Below, piece after piece: positions 8,038 to 17,714 of a stretch of 29,144 nucleotides of DNA. The stretch comes from DASZMJ01 sp035551935. GTDB taxonomy: Bacteria; Planctomycetota; Planctomycetia; Isosphaerales; Isosphaeraceae. The notes beneath the pieces are model-generated. The model had not been told where the DNA came from. It searched no databases and saw nothing but the letters and a program-made list of their open reading frames with translations. The DNA lies in assembly GCA_035551935.1 (NCBI GenBank), contig DASZMJ010000188.1, forward strand, positions 1 to 29,144, written 5' to 3'. The position numbers and the translations under genes are program-made. The first letter of the stretch is position 1; each line of letters opens with the position of its first letter.

Positions 8038-11000
8038 ATGATCCCGAGCCCCACCTGCCCCGACTGCGGCGCCCCCTTGCCGCCTGACGGCCCCCGAGGG
8101 CTCTGCCCGAGCTGCCTGCTCGGCGCGGCCCTGTCGCGACCGGGCGACGAATCGGCGGGGGTCGCGCCGAGGACCGCCACCTTCAGCCCGACCGGGTCGC
8201 TGGCGGCGCTGGCCGAGACCCTCGATGGCCTGCCCCGCGTCCTGCTGCGCGACACCGAGGGGGCCTCGGGCGTCGACGCGCTGGTCCAGCCCGCCTCGAC
8301 CGAGATGCCCCCCCTGCCCGACCGCTCGGCCCGCCTGCAACTGCTCGGCGAGATCGCCCGCGGCGGCATGGGGGCGATCCTCAAGGGGCGCGACGTCGAC
8401 CTCGGCCGCGACCTCGCCGTCAAGGTGCTGCTGGAGAAGCACCGCGACCGCCCTGAGCTGATCCGCCGCTTCGTCGAGGAGGCGCAGATCGCCGGCCAGT
8501 TGCAGCACCCGGGGATCGTGCCGGTCTACGAGCTGGGCGCCTTCGCCGACCGCCGGCCGTACTTCTCGATGAAGCTGGTCAAGGGCCGCACATTGGCCGC
8601 CGTCCTCGCCGGCCGCGGCGATCCGGCCGAGGGACGGATGGACCTCCTGGCGACGCTCCTCCAGGTCGCCCAGACGGTCGCCTTCGCCCACGCCCGCGGC
8701 GTGATCCATCGCGACCTGAAGCCGTCGAACGTGATGGTCGGCTCCTTCGGCGAGGTCCAGGTCATGGACTGGGGCCTCGCCAAGGTCCTGCCCAAAGGCG
8801 GCGCGGCCGACGACGAGGGCGCGGGCCGCGACGGCGGCGGCGAGACGGTCATCGCCACCGTGCGCAGCGGCTCGGACGCGGACCACTCGCACGCCGGCAG
8901 CGTGTTGGGGACGCCCGCCTACATGGCGCCGGAGCAGGCCCGCGGCGAGGTCGACCGCGTCGACGAGCGGGCCGACGTCTTCGCGCTCGGCTCGATCCTC
9001 TGCGAGGTCCTGACCGGCCGGCCCGCCTTCGTCGGCCGCACCCCGGGCGAGATCCAGCGCACCGCGGCGCTCGGCGACCTGGCCGACGCCTTCGCCCGCC
9101 TCGACGCCTGCGGGGCCGACGCCGAGCTGGTCGCGCTCGCGAAGGGCTGCCTGGCCCGCGAGCGCGACGACCGGCCGCGCGACGCCTCGGCCGTCGTCGA
9201 GCGATTGGGCGGCTACCTCGCCTCGATCGAGCAACGCCTCCGCGCCGCCGAGCTCGAATGCGCCGCCGAGGCTGCCCGCGCCGAGGAGGCCCGCGCCCGC
9301 GTCGCCGTCGAGCGGTCGCGGCGGCGGCGGACGATGGCCCTGGCCGCGTCGCTGCTGGCGTTGACGACCCTCGGCGGCCTGACGTTCACCTACGTCCTCC
9401 AGCAGCGGCAGGCCCGCCGCGCGACGGCCGACCGCGTCGTGGGCGAGGTGAAGACGCTCCTCGACGTGGCGTCGAGCGAGCCCGAGGCCGTGGCCCGCTG
9501 GGAGGGCGTGCTGGCGGCGGTGCACCAGGCCGAGGAGGCGATCGGGCCCGGGGTCGACCCCGAGGCGTTGCGCCGCCTGGCGACGCTGGGCCGGGACGCC
9601 CGAGCCGGCGCCGACGCCGCCCGCCGCGACCGGACGTTGCTGGACGCCGTGGCCGAGGTCCGCTCGAGCAAGCAGGACCTCGGCCTCGCCGGCGCCGACG
9701 ACGCCTACGCCCGCGCCTTCCGCGCCGCGGGTCTCGACGTCGACGCCACGCCGGCGGAGGCCGGGGCGCGGCTGAAGGCGCGGCCGGCGGCGGTCGTGTC
9801 GGCCGCCGCCGCGGCCCTGGACGACTGGGCGCTGGTCCGTCGCGCGGACAAGTCGAAGGACGCGCGGTGGCGTCGGCCCCTGGCGGCGGCCCGCGCCGCC
9901 GACCCCGACCCGTTCCGCGACAAGGTCCGCGCCGCGCTGCTGGACGCCGACGCGGCCGGCCGCGAGGCGGCCTTACGGGCGCTCGCCGCCGACCCGAAGG
10001 CGGCCGGGCTGCCGCCGGCCAGCTCCGTGCTGCTGGCGCAGTCATTGACGGACGCCGGCGCGGCGGTGGCGCTGCTCCGCGTCGCGGCCGGCCGGCACCC
10101 GGACGACGCCTGGGTCAACTACACGCTGGCGGAACGCCTCGGCGCGCTCCGGCCGGCGCCGCGCGAGGAGCAGGTGCGGTACTACTCGGCGGCGCGGGCG
10201 GTGCGGCCCGACTCGGCCCACGAGCTGGCCCACCTGCTCGACGACACCGGCCGCACCGACGAGGCGCTGGCGGTGTTCGCCGACCTCGTCGCCCGCCGCC
10301 CGGACGACCGCCGCCACTTCGGGTGCTACGGCCGATCCCTCCGGGACCACGGCCGTCCCGAGGCGGCGGGCCTGCTGGCGCGGGCCGTGGCCGCCGGCCG
10401 CGCCGCGATCCGGCTCAAGCCCGACGACGCCTTGGCCCACTCCAACCTCGGCGTCGCCCTGCGCGACCAGGGCAAGCTCGACGAGGCGGCGGCGGAACTC
10501 CGCGCCGCGATCCGGCTCAAGCCCGACTACGCCGAGGCCCACTGCAACCTCGGCGGCGTCCTCCGACGGCAGGGCGACTACGCCGGGTCGCTGGTGGAGT
10601 TCCGCACGGGGCACGAGCTGGGCTCGAAGCGGCCGGGCTGGCCCTACCCCTCGGCGCAGTGGGTCCAGGAGGCCGAGCGGCAGGCCGCCCTGGCCGAGCG
10701 GCTGCCGGCCGTGATCCGGGGGGAAGTCCACCCCCGCGACAACCTCGAGCGCCTGAGCTTCGCCCAGATGGGCTACGACACGAAGCGGTTCGCCGCCGCC
10801 GCCCGGCTCTGGGCCGAGGCCCTGGAATCCGACCCGAGGCTCGCCGACGACCGCCGGGCCGGCCACCGCTACAACGCCGCCTGCGCCGCGGCCCTGGCCG
10901 CCGCCGGGCAGGGCAAGGACGACCCGCCGCCCGATGACGCGGCGAAGGCGAGGTTGCGGGCCCAGGCCCTCGACTGGCTCAAGGCCGAGCGCGACGCCTG

Positions 11001-11193
11001 GGCGAAGGTCCTCGACGCCGACCCGAAGGGGCGTCCGCTCGTCGTCCAGACGCTCCAACACTGGAAGGCCGACCCCGACCTGGCCGGCGTCCGCGACGCC
11101 AGGGCCCTGGAGTCGCTCCCCGAGGCCGAGCGCGCCGACTGGCGGGCCCTCTGGGCCGAGGTCGACCGCCTGCGGGAACGTGCCGGGAAATGA
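8038..11193 (+). CDS. Membrane Ser/Thr protein kinase with zinc ribbon and TPR repeats
   Basis: A 1051-residue protein. Residues 7-26 form a zinc-ribbon-like CPDC...CPSC motif. The kinase domain runs from about 102: Gly-rich loop GEIARGGMGAI, VAVK-type lysine near 129 (LAVKVL), catalytic HRDLKPSN near 224, DWG in place of DFG near 244, and APEQAR near 297. An Ala/Glu/Arg-rich coiled segment leads to one transmembrane helix at about 433-452. The outer part is alanine- and arginine-rich with TPR units at about 680-860, including two near-identical copies of AAIRLKPD. Planctomycete kinases of this form are thought to act with the adjacent ECF sigma factor. The ATG at 8038 follows GGGGAGG at 8023-8029. 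The DWG change is common in this kinase group and need not imply inactivity. Confidence 0.93.
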   Translation: MIPSPTCPDCGAPLPPDGPRGLCPSCLLGAALSRPGDESAGVAPRTATFSPTGSLAALAETLDGLPRVLLRDTEGASGVDALVQPASTEMPPLPDRSARLQLLGEIARGGMGAILKGRDVDLGRDLAVKVLLEKHRDRPELIRRFVEEAQIAGQLQHPGIVPVYELGAFADRRPYFSMKLVKGRTLAAVLAGRGDPAEGRMDLLATLLQVAQTVAFAHARGVIHRDLKPSNVMVGSFGEVQVMDWGLAKVLPKGGAADDEGAGRDGGGETVIATVRSGSDADHSHAGSVLGTPAYMAPEQARGEVDRVDERADVFALGSILCEVLTGRPAFVGRTPGEIQRTAALGDLADAFARLDACGADAELVALAKGCLARERDDRPRDASAVVERLGGYLASIEQRLRAAELECAAEAARAEEARARVAVERSRRRRTMALAASLLALTTLGGLTFTYVLQQRQARRATADRVVGEVKTLLDVASSEPEAVARWEGVLAAVHQAEEAIGPGVDPEALRRLATLGRDARAGADAARRDRTLLDAVAEVRSSKQDLGLAGADDAYARAFRAAGLDVDATPAEAGARLKARPAAVVSAAAAALDDWALVRRADKSKDARWRRPLAAARAADPDPFRDKVRAALLDADAAGREAALRALAADPKAAGLPPASSVLLAQSLTDAGAAVALLRVAAGRHPDDAWVNYTLAERLGALRPAPREEQVRYYSAARAVRPDSAHELAHLLDDTGRTDEALAVFADLVARRPDDRRHFGCYGRSLRDHGRPEAAGLLARAVAAGRAAIRLKPDDALAHSNLGVALRDQGKLDEAAAELRAAIRLKPDYAEAHCNLGGVLRRQGDYAGSLVEFRTGHELGSKRPGWPYPSAQWVQEAERQAALAERLPAVIRGEVHPRDNLERLSFAQMGYDTKRFAAAARLWAEALESDPRLADDRRAGHRYNAACAAALAAAGQGKDDPPPDDAAKARLRAQALDWLKAERDAWAKVLDADPKGRPLVVQTLQHWKADPDLAGVRDARALESLPEAERADWRALWAEVDRLRERAGK

Positions 11194-11203
11194 CGGCGGT
11201 CTT

Positions 11204-11224
11204 GTAGGGCGTGTGCAACACGCC
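11204..11224. repeat. Solo hairpin after the kinase gene
   Basis: GGCGTGT-GCA-ACACGCC (11208-11224), preceded by TTGTAG, forms a 7-bp stem with a 3-nt loop 15 nt after the kinase stop. Its GTAGGG start and triplet loop resemble one half of the paired-hairpin repeats in this window, but no facing partner arm is present. No T-run follows it, so it is not a standard terminator. Confidence 0.5.
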
Positions 11225-11240
11225 ATCGGCTTCCCTCAGA

Positions 11241-11317
11241 GCAGGCGCGCCCCACGTGCCGTCGGCCATCCCATCCCGACGGTGGCTTCCGGCGGACGGC
11301 ACGCGGAGCGTGCCTGC
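11241..11317. repeat. Paired-hairpin intergenic repeat, family B, copy 2 (degraded)
   Basis: The right arm (11295-11317) matches the family B arm at 1231-1257, including GGCACGCGGAGCGTGCC. The left arm (11241-11263) has three mismatches out of 23 against it, all transitions. The spacer is 31 nt and unrelated to that of copy 1. It sits in the 243-nt gap between the convergent kinase and sigma-70 genes; the remaining part of that gap (11318-11436) shows nothing else I can name. Confidence 0.7.
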
Positions 11318-11436
11318 TACCAAAGAGAGCCGGCGGCCGAGGAGTCGGCCGCCGGCGGGGCGATGGTCGGGGGTGGGGTGGACGGTTCGGGGGTGGAGTC
11401 AGACCATCGATTGATGTCGAAACGTGTCCGCGAAGG

Positions 11437-12357
11437 TCAGGCGGACTGGAGGGCGCGGGCCCGGGAGGGGCGGCGGGAAGGGGTCGCGGCCTTGGCCCTG
11501 GGACGGCGGGGGGAGGGGGCGGCGACGGGGTCGGCGGGGCCGTCGAGCTTGGCGACGGCGCGGATCTCGATCTTGCGGACCCACTCGCGGGTCACGCCGA
11601 GGCGGCGGCCGACCTCCTTGAGGGTCAACGGGGGCTGGCCCTCGAGGCCGTAGCGGAGCGCGACGATCGTGCGCTCGCGGGGGTCGAGGCGGTCGAGGCG
11701 GCGGAGCAGGTCGCGGCGCTCGTCGGCGGCCTCGAGCGCGGCGTCGGGCTCGTCCCGGCCGTCGGCCAGCTCGTCGGCCGACCAACTGCCGTCCTCGTCC
11801 TGGCTGGCGCCGCCGTCGCGTCGGAGGCGGCTGGCCGTCAGGGCCCGCTCGACCAGGACGCGCTGGGCGTCGGTCAGGCCGAGGGCGACGGCGATCTGGT
11901 CGAAGGTCGGCGCCTGGCCGAGCTCGCGGCGCAGGTCGCGCTCGGCGCGGCGCCACTTGGTCAGCAGGCCGACCATGTGGGCCGGCAGGCGGATCGTGGC
12001 GGTCGTGTTGGTCAACGCGGCGCGGATGGCCTGCTTGATCCAGTAGCTGGCGTAGGTGCTGAAGCGGGTGCCGAAGCCGGGGTTGTACTCCTCGGCGGCG
12101 CGGATGAGGCCGAGGTTGCCCTCGCCGATCAGGTCGTCCAGCGGCAGGCCGCGGCCGACGTAGTCGCGGGCGACGCGGACGACCAGCCGGAGGTTGGACT
12201 GGATCAGCTTGGCCTTGGCGTCCTTGTCGCCGCGGGCGATGGCGTCGGCCAGCGTGCGCTCCTCGGCGGCGGACAGCAGGGAGTCGTCGCGGATCTCGCG
12301 GAGGTAGAGGTCGAGGGTCGGCGAGAGGTCTCGGCCGGAGGCGCGCAGGGGAATCAT
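11437..12357 (-). CDS. Sigma-70 family factor of the primary-like (group 2) type
   Basis: A 306-residue sigma factor. Region 1.2 opens as LDLYLREIRDDSLLSAAEE; region 2 has AKLIQSNLRLVVRVARDY, GLPLDDLIGEGNLGLIRAAE and the promoter-melting RFSTYASYWIKQAIRAAL; region 3 follows (TIRLPAHMVGLLTKWRRAE); region 4 has DPRERTIVALRYGLEG and a helix-turn-helix, TLKEVGRRLGVTREWVRKIE. The C-terminus is a basic Arg/Ala/Pro tail. It lacks a long region 1.1 insert, so it is a RpoD-like alternative rather than the main factor. The ATG at 12357 is preferred; GAGGAG lies about ten bases upstream on the minus strand. A TTG at 12375 is the alternative. Confidence 0.9.
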   Translation of the reverse strand: MIPLRASGRDLSPTLDLYLREIRDDSLLSAAEERTLADAIARGDKDAKAKLIQSNLRLVVRVARDYVGRGLPLDDLIGEGNLGLIRAAEEYNPGFGTRFSTYASYWIKQAIRAALTNTTATIRLPAHMVGLLTKWRRAERDLRRELGQAPTFDQIAVALGLTDAQRVLVERALTASRLRRDGGASQDEDGSWSADELADGRDEPDAALEAADERRDLLRRLDRLDPRERTIVALRYGLEGQPPLTLKEVGRRLGVTREWVRKIEIRAVAKLDGPADPVAAPSPRRPRAKAATPSRRPSRARALQSA

Positions 12358-12935
12358 CGGGTGAGGGCTCCTCAATCCGCGACCGCCCGCGCTCGGAACG
12401 AGTCGGGCGATCGCCCCTTGGGGTCGATCGTCAGCAGCCCGTCCGCGACGGCCGTCGGGGTCGTGACCCGCGCTCCGTTCGTGGAGTGACCGCCGGGGGC
12501 GTCGTCGCCCCCTCGGTCCTGGTCGGCCCCGTCGCCGCCGTGGACGGCCCCTCCGTCGGAGTGGTTGCCGTCTTGGCGTCGCCCGCCGGCCAACTCTCTC
12601 GATCCTCGTTGGCCGGCGACATCCTCTTAGTTGGAAATCGCGCGGAAAACCGGCGGACTTTTTTCGGATTTTTTTGGCCCAGACGGCAAGTCAACCGAAA
12701 CCGCCCGGAAATGACCGAGGGCGAACGCGCCGGGCGCCGCTGGGGAGGGCTGGGCCGGGCAGGATCGGGACCTTTGACCTTCTTCATTGGTTCCAGACTT
12801 TTTTTCTTGACCCCAGGACACGGGCACGCCTCCCATCCGGCTCCGTTACCTTTCCCCCTGTTCGACCATTCGCGTGAGCCGATCGCCCTCCCCGCCGGGG
12901 GCTCGTTCGTCGCGCGCGCCGCGAGGTCGCAACCG
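12358..12935. other. 578-nt divergent intergenic region, promoter-like AT-rich patches
   Basis: This gap separates the sigma-70 gene (minus) from the PKD-type protein gene (plus). It holds two AT-rich patches with T-runs (about 12622-12676 and 12780-12806), unusual in this GC-rich DNA and likely to hold promoters, though I see no convincing -35/-10 pair. Two overlapping minus-strand frames between 12372 and 12622 encode low-complexity Pro/Thr/Gly-rich peptides; one ends 14 nt before the sigma start. I do not call them genes. Confidence 0.4.
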
Positions 12936-15900
12936 ATGGCCCGTCGATCCTTGCCAGGCGTCCGCCGTCCGAGCCGGAATACGCGGCGCGCCGTCGCGTT
13001 CGACGTCCTGGAGGGGCGGACGCCGGTCTCCGAGTCGCTGGGCCTGCTCCTGGCGATCGGCTGGAATCCCATCGTCGGGGGGGGTACAATTCGATCGGTC
13101 CGAGCCGTTGAGGCGACGGAGACGCGACACCAACCGAGCCGGCCGCCCATGCCTCGTGTCCATGAACTCGCCCGGAATCCGCAAGCGAGGGCGCGGCGCG
13201 GCGTCGATCGGGTCGGTGTCGAGATCGGGCGGTTTGAGCGCGAGATCGAGCGGGCGAACGCCCTGGCGAGCCGTCGCGAGGCGTTGCGCGCCCGGGAATG
13301 GGAGCGTTTTCTGTCGAGGCTGCGACGCCCGTTCTCCCCCGGTGCCAATGTCCCGCCCCTTCAGAATCTCTCGCCCGCGACCGGCCTCGGCTCCGGGGCG
13401 GGACCCTTGCCGCCCTCGTCGGACTTCGCGCCGGCGACGACACGCCCGCCGGGCTTCGTCGGCCCGATCGCGACCGATCCGGCCGCGAGTCCGGCCAGGC
13501 CGCCACGGCTCGTCGTCCCCTCGGCCGCGACGCAGAACGCCGCGACAACGACGACCGCGAGCGGGCCGGCGATGGTCCACATCGCGGGAGGGGGCGGCAA
13601 GTCGCTCCCGCCCCTGAAGCCGGGGGTCATCATGGACTACGGCTCGGGCGGCTCGTACATCATCTCGACGGGCAAGTACTTTTATCCGGTCGAGGGCGGC
13701 CTGGCCAACACCAGCGCCGAGAGCAGCCTCTCGCCCGTCAGCACGCCGATCAGCTTCACCGAAGGGGCGTCGAGCACCGTCAACGTCCAGGATTTCACCG
13801 ACTCGAACCCCAACGCCGTCGCCTCCGAATACTCGGCGACGATCGACTGGGGCGACCACAGCTCGTCGAACGGCACCATCACCGGCTCGAACGGGCAGTT
13901 CCACGTCACCGGCACCCACGACTATGCCGAGGAGGGGAGCTACTACGTCAACGTGAAGGTCTACGACGAGGGGACGTCGTACAGCGAGAACGCCACGCTG
14001 ACCGCCTACGTCAACGACGCCGCCCTGTCGGCGACCCCCCAGGACTTGAGCCCGACCGAAGGCGTCGCCCTCACGAATCAGGCCGTCGCCACGTTCACCG
14101 ACGCCGACCCTTACGGCACCGCGAGCGACTATTCCGCGACGGTCGACTGGGGCGACGGCAACACATCGACCGGCACCGTCGCCGGCTCGAACGGCAGCTA
14201 TACGGTCACGGACGCGCATTACTACGACACCGCCGGCAATTACCCCGTCACCGTCACGATCACCGACGGCGCCGGCAACCCGCTGACCGAATCGTCCTCG
14301 GCCGTGATGACCGACGCCGCGCTCTCGGCCTCGGCCGCGACGATCACGGGGACGCAGAACGCGCCGATCGTCGACGCGACGGTCGCGACCTTCACCGACC
14401 CGAACCCCAACGACGGGCCGCAGGAAGACCAGGGGATCAGCTCGTACAGCGTCTCGGTCAACTGGGGCGACAACTCGGCGCCCGATACGAACCCCGCGAT
14501 CAACGGCTCGGCCGGCAGCTTCAGCATCCTCGACAACCACACCTACACGACCTCCGGGACGTTCACCGTCACCACGACGATCCAGGACGACGGCGGCAGC
14601 ACCGTCACTCAGACGAGCACGGCCACCATCGCCGCGACGACGATGATCGCCACGCCCGCGACGTTGACCGCGAGCGAGGACACGTCCTTCAGTAACCAGA
14701 CCGTCGCCACCTTCACCGATTCGATCACGAACCGCCCGGCGAGCAGCTATTCGGCGAACATCACCTGGGGCGACGGCTCCTCGTCCACCGGGACGGTCGC
14801 CGGCTCGAACGGTAGCTTCACCGTCACCGGCTCACACGACTACAGCGAAGGTGGCTCGCTCCCGGTGGGGGTGACGATCACCGACGCGAGCAACACTCAG
14901 GTCGTCGCCGCCAGCACCGCCAATGTCTCCGACCCCGCCCTGAGCCCGACCGGCGGCTTCACGATCAACGCCAATGCGGGCGTCTCGACCGGCAACGTGA
15001 CCGTCGCCACCTTCACCGGCGCCGGGCCGGGCGAGACGGCCAGCGATTACATGGCCTTCATCGATTGGGGCGACAACAGCGGCGTCGAGCAGGGTTCGAT
15101 CAGCCAGAACGGGTCGACGTTCACCGTGACCGGAGATAACACTTACGCCGACGCGGGGACTTACCCGATCACGGTCACGATCGCCGACGGCAACGTCAAT
15201 TCCTACACCGCCTCCAGCACCGCGAACGTGGCGCCGAGCCCGCTGGTGGCCTCGGATTCGAGCCTGAGCCTCGTCGAGGGGAACGCGGCGAACAACGTCG
15301 TCGTCGCGACCGTGACCGACCCCGGCATGTCGCAAGGCGGACTCTCGGCCACCATCGATTGGGGCGACGGTTCGACCCCGATCAACGGCACGATCGTCGC
15401 CAACGGCTCCAGCTTCAACGTCGTCGGCTCGTACACCTACGCCGACCCGGCCGCATACACGATCACCGTCACCGTCACCGACTCGGCCGGCAACACCGAC
15501 ACCGCGCTGAGTTCGGCCGTCGTCGCCGATGGGACGCTAACGCCGGGCCCGCTGACGATCCCGATGACCGAGCAATCCACCTTCTCCGGCACCGTCGCGA
15601 CCTTCACCGACCAGAACCCGGCCGACACCACCGCCGACTACCTGGCGACGATCACCTGGGGCGACGGCCAGTCCGACCCCGGCACGATCACCGGCGGCAA
15701 TGGCAGCTTCGCCGTCACCGGCTCGCACACCTACGCCGACGAGGGCTCGGACCCGGTCGCGGTGGCCATCTCCGACCTCGACGGCGGCTCGTCCGTCACC
15801 GCCAACAGCACCGCCGCCGTCGCCGACGCGGCCCTGGGCTCGACCCCCGCGACGCTCAACGCGACCGTCGGCATCCCCATGACCAACGTCACCGTCGCCC

Positions 15901-16586
15901 AGTTCACCGACCCGAACCCGGCCGACCCCGCCTCCAACTTCACCGCGACGATCACCTGGGGCGACAACTCGCAATCCTCCGGCATCGTCACCGGCGCCGA
16001 CGGCGTCTTCAGCGTCCAGGGGGCGCACACCTACAACGCGCCCGGCACGCTCGGCGTGAGCGTGACGATCGACGACAAGGGCGGCTCCCAGACCATCCCG
16101 GCCGGGACCGCGACCGTGGTCCCCCAATTGACCTACACCCTGGCGACCTTCGCCGACTCCGACCAGGACTCCAACCCCGCCGACTTCACCGCGACGATCA
16201 CCTGGGGCGCCGGCTCGCCGTCGACCTCGACCGGGACGATCGCGCTGGTCAGCGGCCAGGGCCTGACCGTCTTCGGCCAGCACATCTTCCCCGAGGACGG
16301 CACCGTGCCGGTGACGATCACCATCAGCGACAAGGTCGACGGCGCCCAGGGTGGCGTCACGTCGCAGGCGTTCGTCCAGAACGCCGCGATGGCCTTCAGC
16401 ATGCCCGCCCCGCAGCCGCAGAAGGCAACGACTCCGGCGAAGGTCAGCACCAACGTCGAATTGAAGTTTCAGAACTTAAAGGATGGCGGGAAGCTCAAGA
16501 ATTCGGGTGACACCGACGAGAAGAACCCCTTCCAATTCCTCTCAACGATGATTTTAATGAAAAGCAATTTGATAATACGGGTGTGA
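12936..16586 (+). CDS. Large WGD/PKD-type repeat surface protein, 5' part of a frameshifted gene
   Basis: 1216 residues up to a TGA that I think is reached through a frameshift. The N-terminus (RRAVAFDVLEGRTPVSES) carries the LE-x-R motif common at the start of large exported planctomycete proteins. Residues about 80-240 are Arg-, Pro- and Ala-rich. From about 268 to 1148 there are nine repeats of roughly 90-110 residues. Each has VATFTD..P, an I/V-x-WGD core (eight WGD, the last WGA), a G-T-I/V turn, TGSHTYADEG-type strand and a VTITD strand, as in PKD/Ig-like extracellular repeats. Start at 12936 gives the shortest frame with the LE-x-R motif near residue 30. Likely an adhesin or envelope protein. 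Confidence 0.85.
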   Translation: MARRSLPGVRRPSRNTRRAVAFDVLEGRTPVSESLGLLLAIGWNPIVGGGTIRSVRAVEATETRHQPSRPPMPRVHELARNPQARARRGVDRVGVEIGRFEREIERANALASRREALRAREWERFLSRLRRPFSPGANVPPLQNLSPATGLGSGAGPLPPSSDFAPATTRPPGFVGPIATDPAASPARPPRLVVPSAATQNAATTTTASGPAMVHIAGGGGKSLPPLKPGVIMDYGSGGSYIISTGKYFYPVEGGLANTSAESSLSPVSTPISFTEGASSTVNVQDFTDSNPNAVASEYSATIDWGDHSSSNGTITGSNGQFHVTGTHDYAEEGSYYVNVKVYDEGTSYSENATLTAYVNDAALSATPQDLSPTEGVALTNQAVATFTDADPYGTASDYSATVDWGDGNTSTGTVAGSNGSYTVTDAHYYDTAGNYPVTVTITDGAGNPLTESSSAVMTDAALSASAATITGTQNAPIVDATVATFTDPNPNDGPQEDQGISSYSVSVNWGDNSAPDTNPAINGSAGSFSILDNHTYTTSGTFTVTTTIQDDGGSTVTQTSTATIAATTMIATPATLTASEDTSFSNQTVATFTDSITNRPASSYSANITWGDGSSSTGTVAGSNGSFTVTGSHDYSEGGSLPVGVTITDASNTQVVAASTANVSDPALSPTGGFTINANAGVSTGNVTVATFTGAGPGETASDYMAFIDWGDNSGVEQGSISQNGSTFTVTGDNTYADAGTYPITVTIADGNVNSYTASSTANVAPSPLVASDSSLSLVEGNAANNVVVATVTDPGMSQGGLSATIDWGDGSTPINGTIVANGSSFNVVGSYTYADPAAYTITVTVTDSAGNTDTALSSAVVADGTLTPGPLTIPMTEQSTFSGTVATFTDQNPADTTADYLATITWGDGQSDPGTITGGNGSFAVTGSHTYADEGSDPVAVAISDLDGGSSVTANSTAAVADAALGSTPATLNATVGIPMTNVTVAQFTDPNPADPASNFTATITWGDNSQSSGIVTGADGVFSVQGAHTYNAPGTLGVSVTIDDKGGSQTIPAGTATVVPQLTYTLATFADSDQDSNPADFTATITWGAGSPSTSTGTIALVSGQGLTVFGQHIFPEDGTVPVTITISDKVDGAQGGVTSQAFVQNAAMAFSMPAPQPQKATTPAKVSTNVELKFQNLKDGGKLKNSGDTDEKNPFQFLSTMILMKSNLIIRV

Positions 16587-17662
16587 TGATCCCGGATTAC
16601 TTGCCCAATCCAAAAACGACCAAACCCCAGATCGTTCCGAGTGCCTCGGAGTTGGTCAGAGGTCAACTCAAAATCACGCCCGTGGGTGCAGTCGGATCGC
16701 TCACTTGGAGCGTTGGCTCTTCCTTCACCCTATGGGCCCAACTCGGGACCGGCTTTGAACAGATCACCGACGGCGAGACGATGCAAGATTTCAAGGTCCC
16801 GCCGAACCCGATTTCGCTCAGGGTCGAGGGAATCAAGATTACCGGCCAGACCGACACGATCTCCGTCACCTTCACGCCGAAGGTCGGGGAGGCACCGCCG
16901 GAGCGCACGGCGACCTTTCAGGTCTACAGCGGATTGGTGCTGCCGGCGAGCCCACAGCGGGCGGCGCTCGTCACTCAGCTTCAAAAAGTCACGAGTTTTG
17001 CGTTCACGGTTGACGGCAGCGGCAACGTGACCATCACATCCGGCCCTACAAAGCAAGCCGTGAAGGACCGGAAACTGAAATGGATGAACACGGTGCGAGG
17101 TTTATTCCTAGGCGTCCTGGACAACACCAACGCGAAGTTCAACGGCGGCGTCACGGTGATCAGGACCGGTGCCTCAGCCGTAGTTAATTTTGATAATTTT
17201 ATATTAAGTCAAATTGATACTGATGATATTGATTTTGTTTTAAAGAAGAATCTTCGTTTGTCATCCGTATTTTTAATTCATGCAATTCGTGAAGAATACT
17301 ATAAATGGACCCAGGATAGACCCGAATTCACACAGGGCGACAAAAACCTTATAGGTGCGCACGATCAAGCCATAATAGATGAGTTGCCGATCCTTAATAT
17401 CACCAGCAAATCTGAAAATAGTAGAGTCTCTTTAGAGTTGAATCTCTATCCAAATATTCCTTTGCAGAAATATATTCATTATAAATGGATATTTGATAAT
17501 GGGAAGACTCTGGACTTTTATGCAGAGGAAGTCCCGGACGCTACCGCGGTCCAGGCGGTGCGTCCGGGAACTCTTGCAGTCGCCGCTCCTTTCGACCCGA
17601 ACCTCAATCCGAATCCGGAGGTCGTCGACCAAGTCATCATCGGCACGATCCCACCGCCCTGA
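16583..17662 (+). CDS. 3' part of the frameshifted surface protein
   Basis: This frame opens at 16511 and has a nominal GTG/ATG start at 16583/16586, but the sequence just upstream in the same frame reads LNDDFNEKQFDNTGVMIPDY, matching the Asp/Asn-rich linker that precedes domains of this sort in related surface proteins. A -1 shift near 16536-16545 joins it smoothly to the preceding gene (FQFL to LNDDFN). No ribosome binding site precedes 16583. The domain after the linker (SELVRGQLKITPVGAVGSLT, LWAQLG, ISLRVEGIKI, ISVTFTPKVGE) fits that family. From about 17185 to 17520 the DNA is strikingly AT-rich and encodes a Lys/Ile/Asp/Asn-rich stretch (LILSQIDTDDIDFVLKK-like). If not joined by frameshift, it is a separate, untranslated remnant. 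Confidence 0.65.
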   Translation: MMIPDYLPNPKTTKPQIVPSASELVRGQLKITPVGAVGSLTWSVGSSFTLWAQLGTGFEQITDGETMQDFKVPPNPISLRVEGIKITGQTDTISVTFTPKVGEAPPERTATFQVYSGLVLPASPQRAALVTQLQKVTSFAFTVDGSGNVTITSGPTKQAVKDRKLKWMNTVRGLFLGVLDNTNAKFNGGVTVIRTGASAVVNFDNFILSQIDTDDIDFVLKKNLRLSSVFLIHAIREEYYKWTQDRPEFTQGDKNLIGAHDQAIIDELPILNITSKSENSRVSLELNLYPNIPLQKYIHYKWIFDNGKTLDFYAEEVPDATAVQAVRPGTLAVAAPFDPNLNPNPEVVDQVIIGTIPPP

Positions 17663-17714
17663 GTGGGCGTCTGCTCAGAATTCCGCACGATTCATAGGCC
17701 CTTGGACTCACTCC

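Noticed and set aside
12372..12622. Two overlapping minus-strand frames encoding Pro/Thr/Gly-rich peptides upstream of the sigma-70 gene
   Set aside because: Both are low-complexity, neither has a clear ribosome binding site, and long open frames arise easily in this GC-rich DNA.
16583..16590. GTG/ATG overlap as normal translational coupling of two separate surface genes
   Set aside because: No Shine-Dalgarno sequence, and conserved-looking sequence in the second frame extends upstream of the start; a frameshift explains it better.
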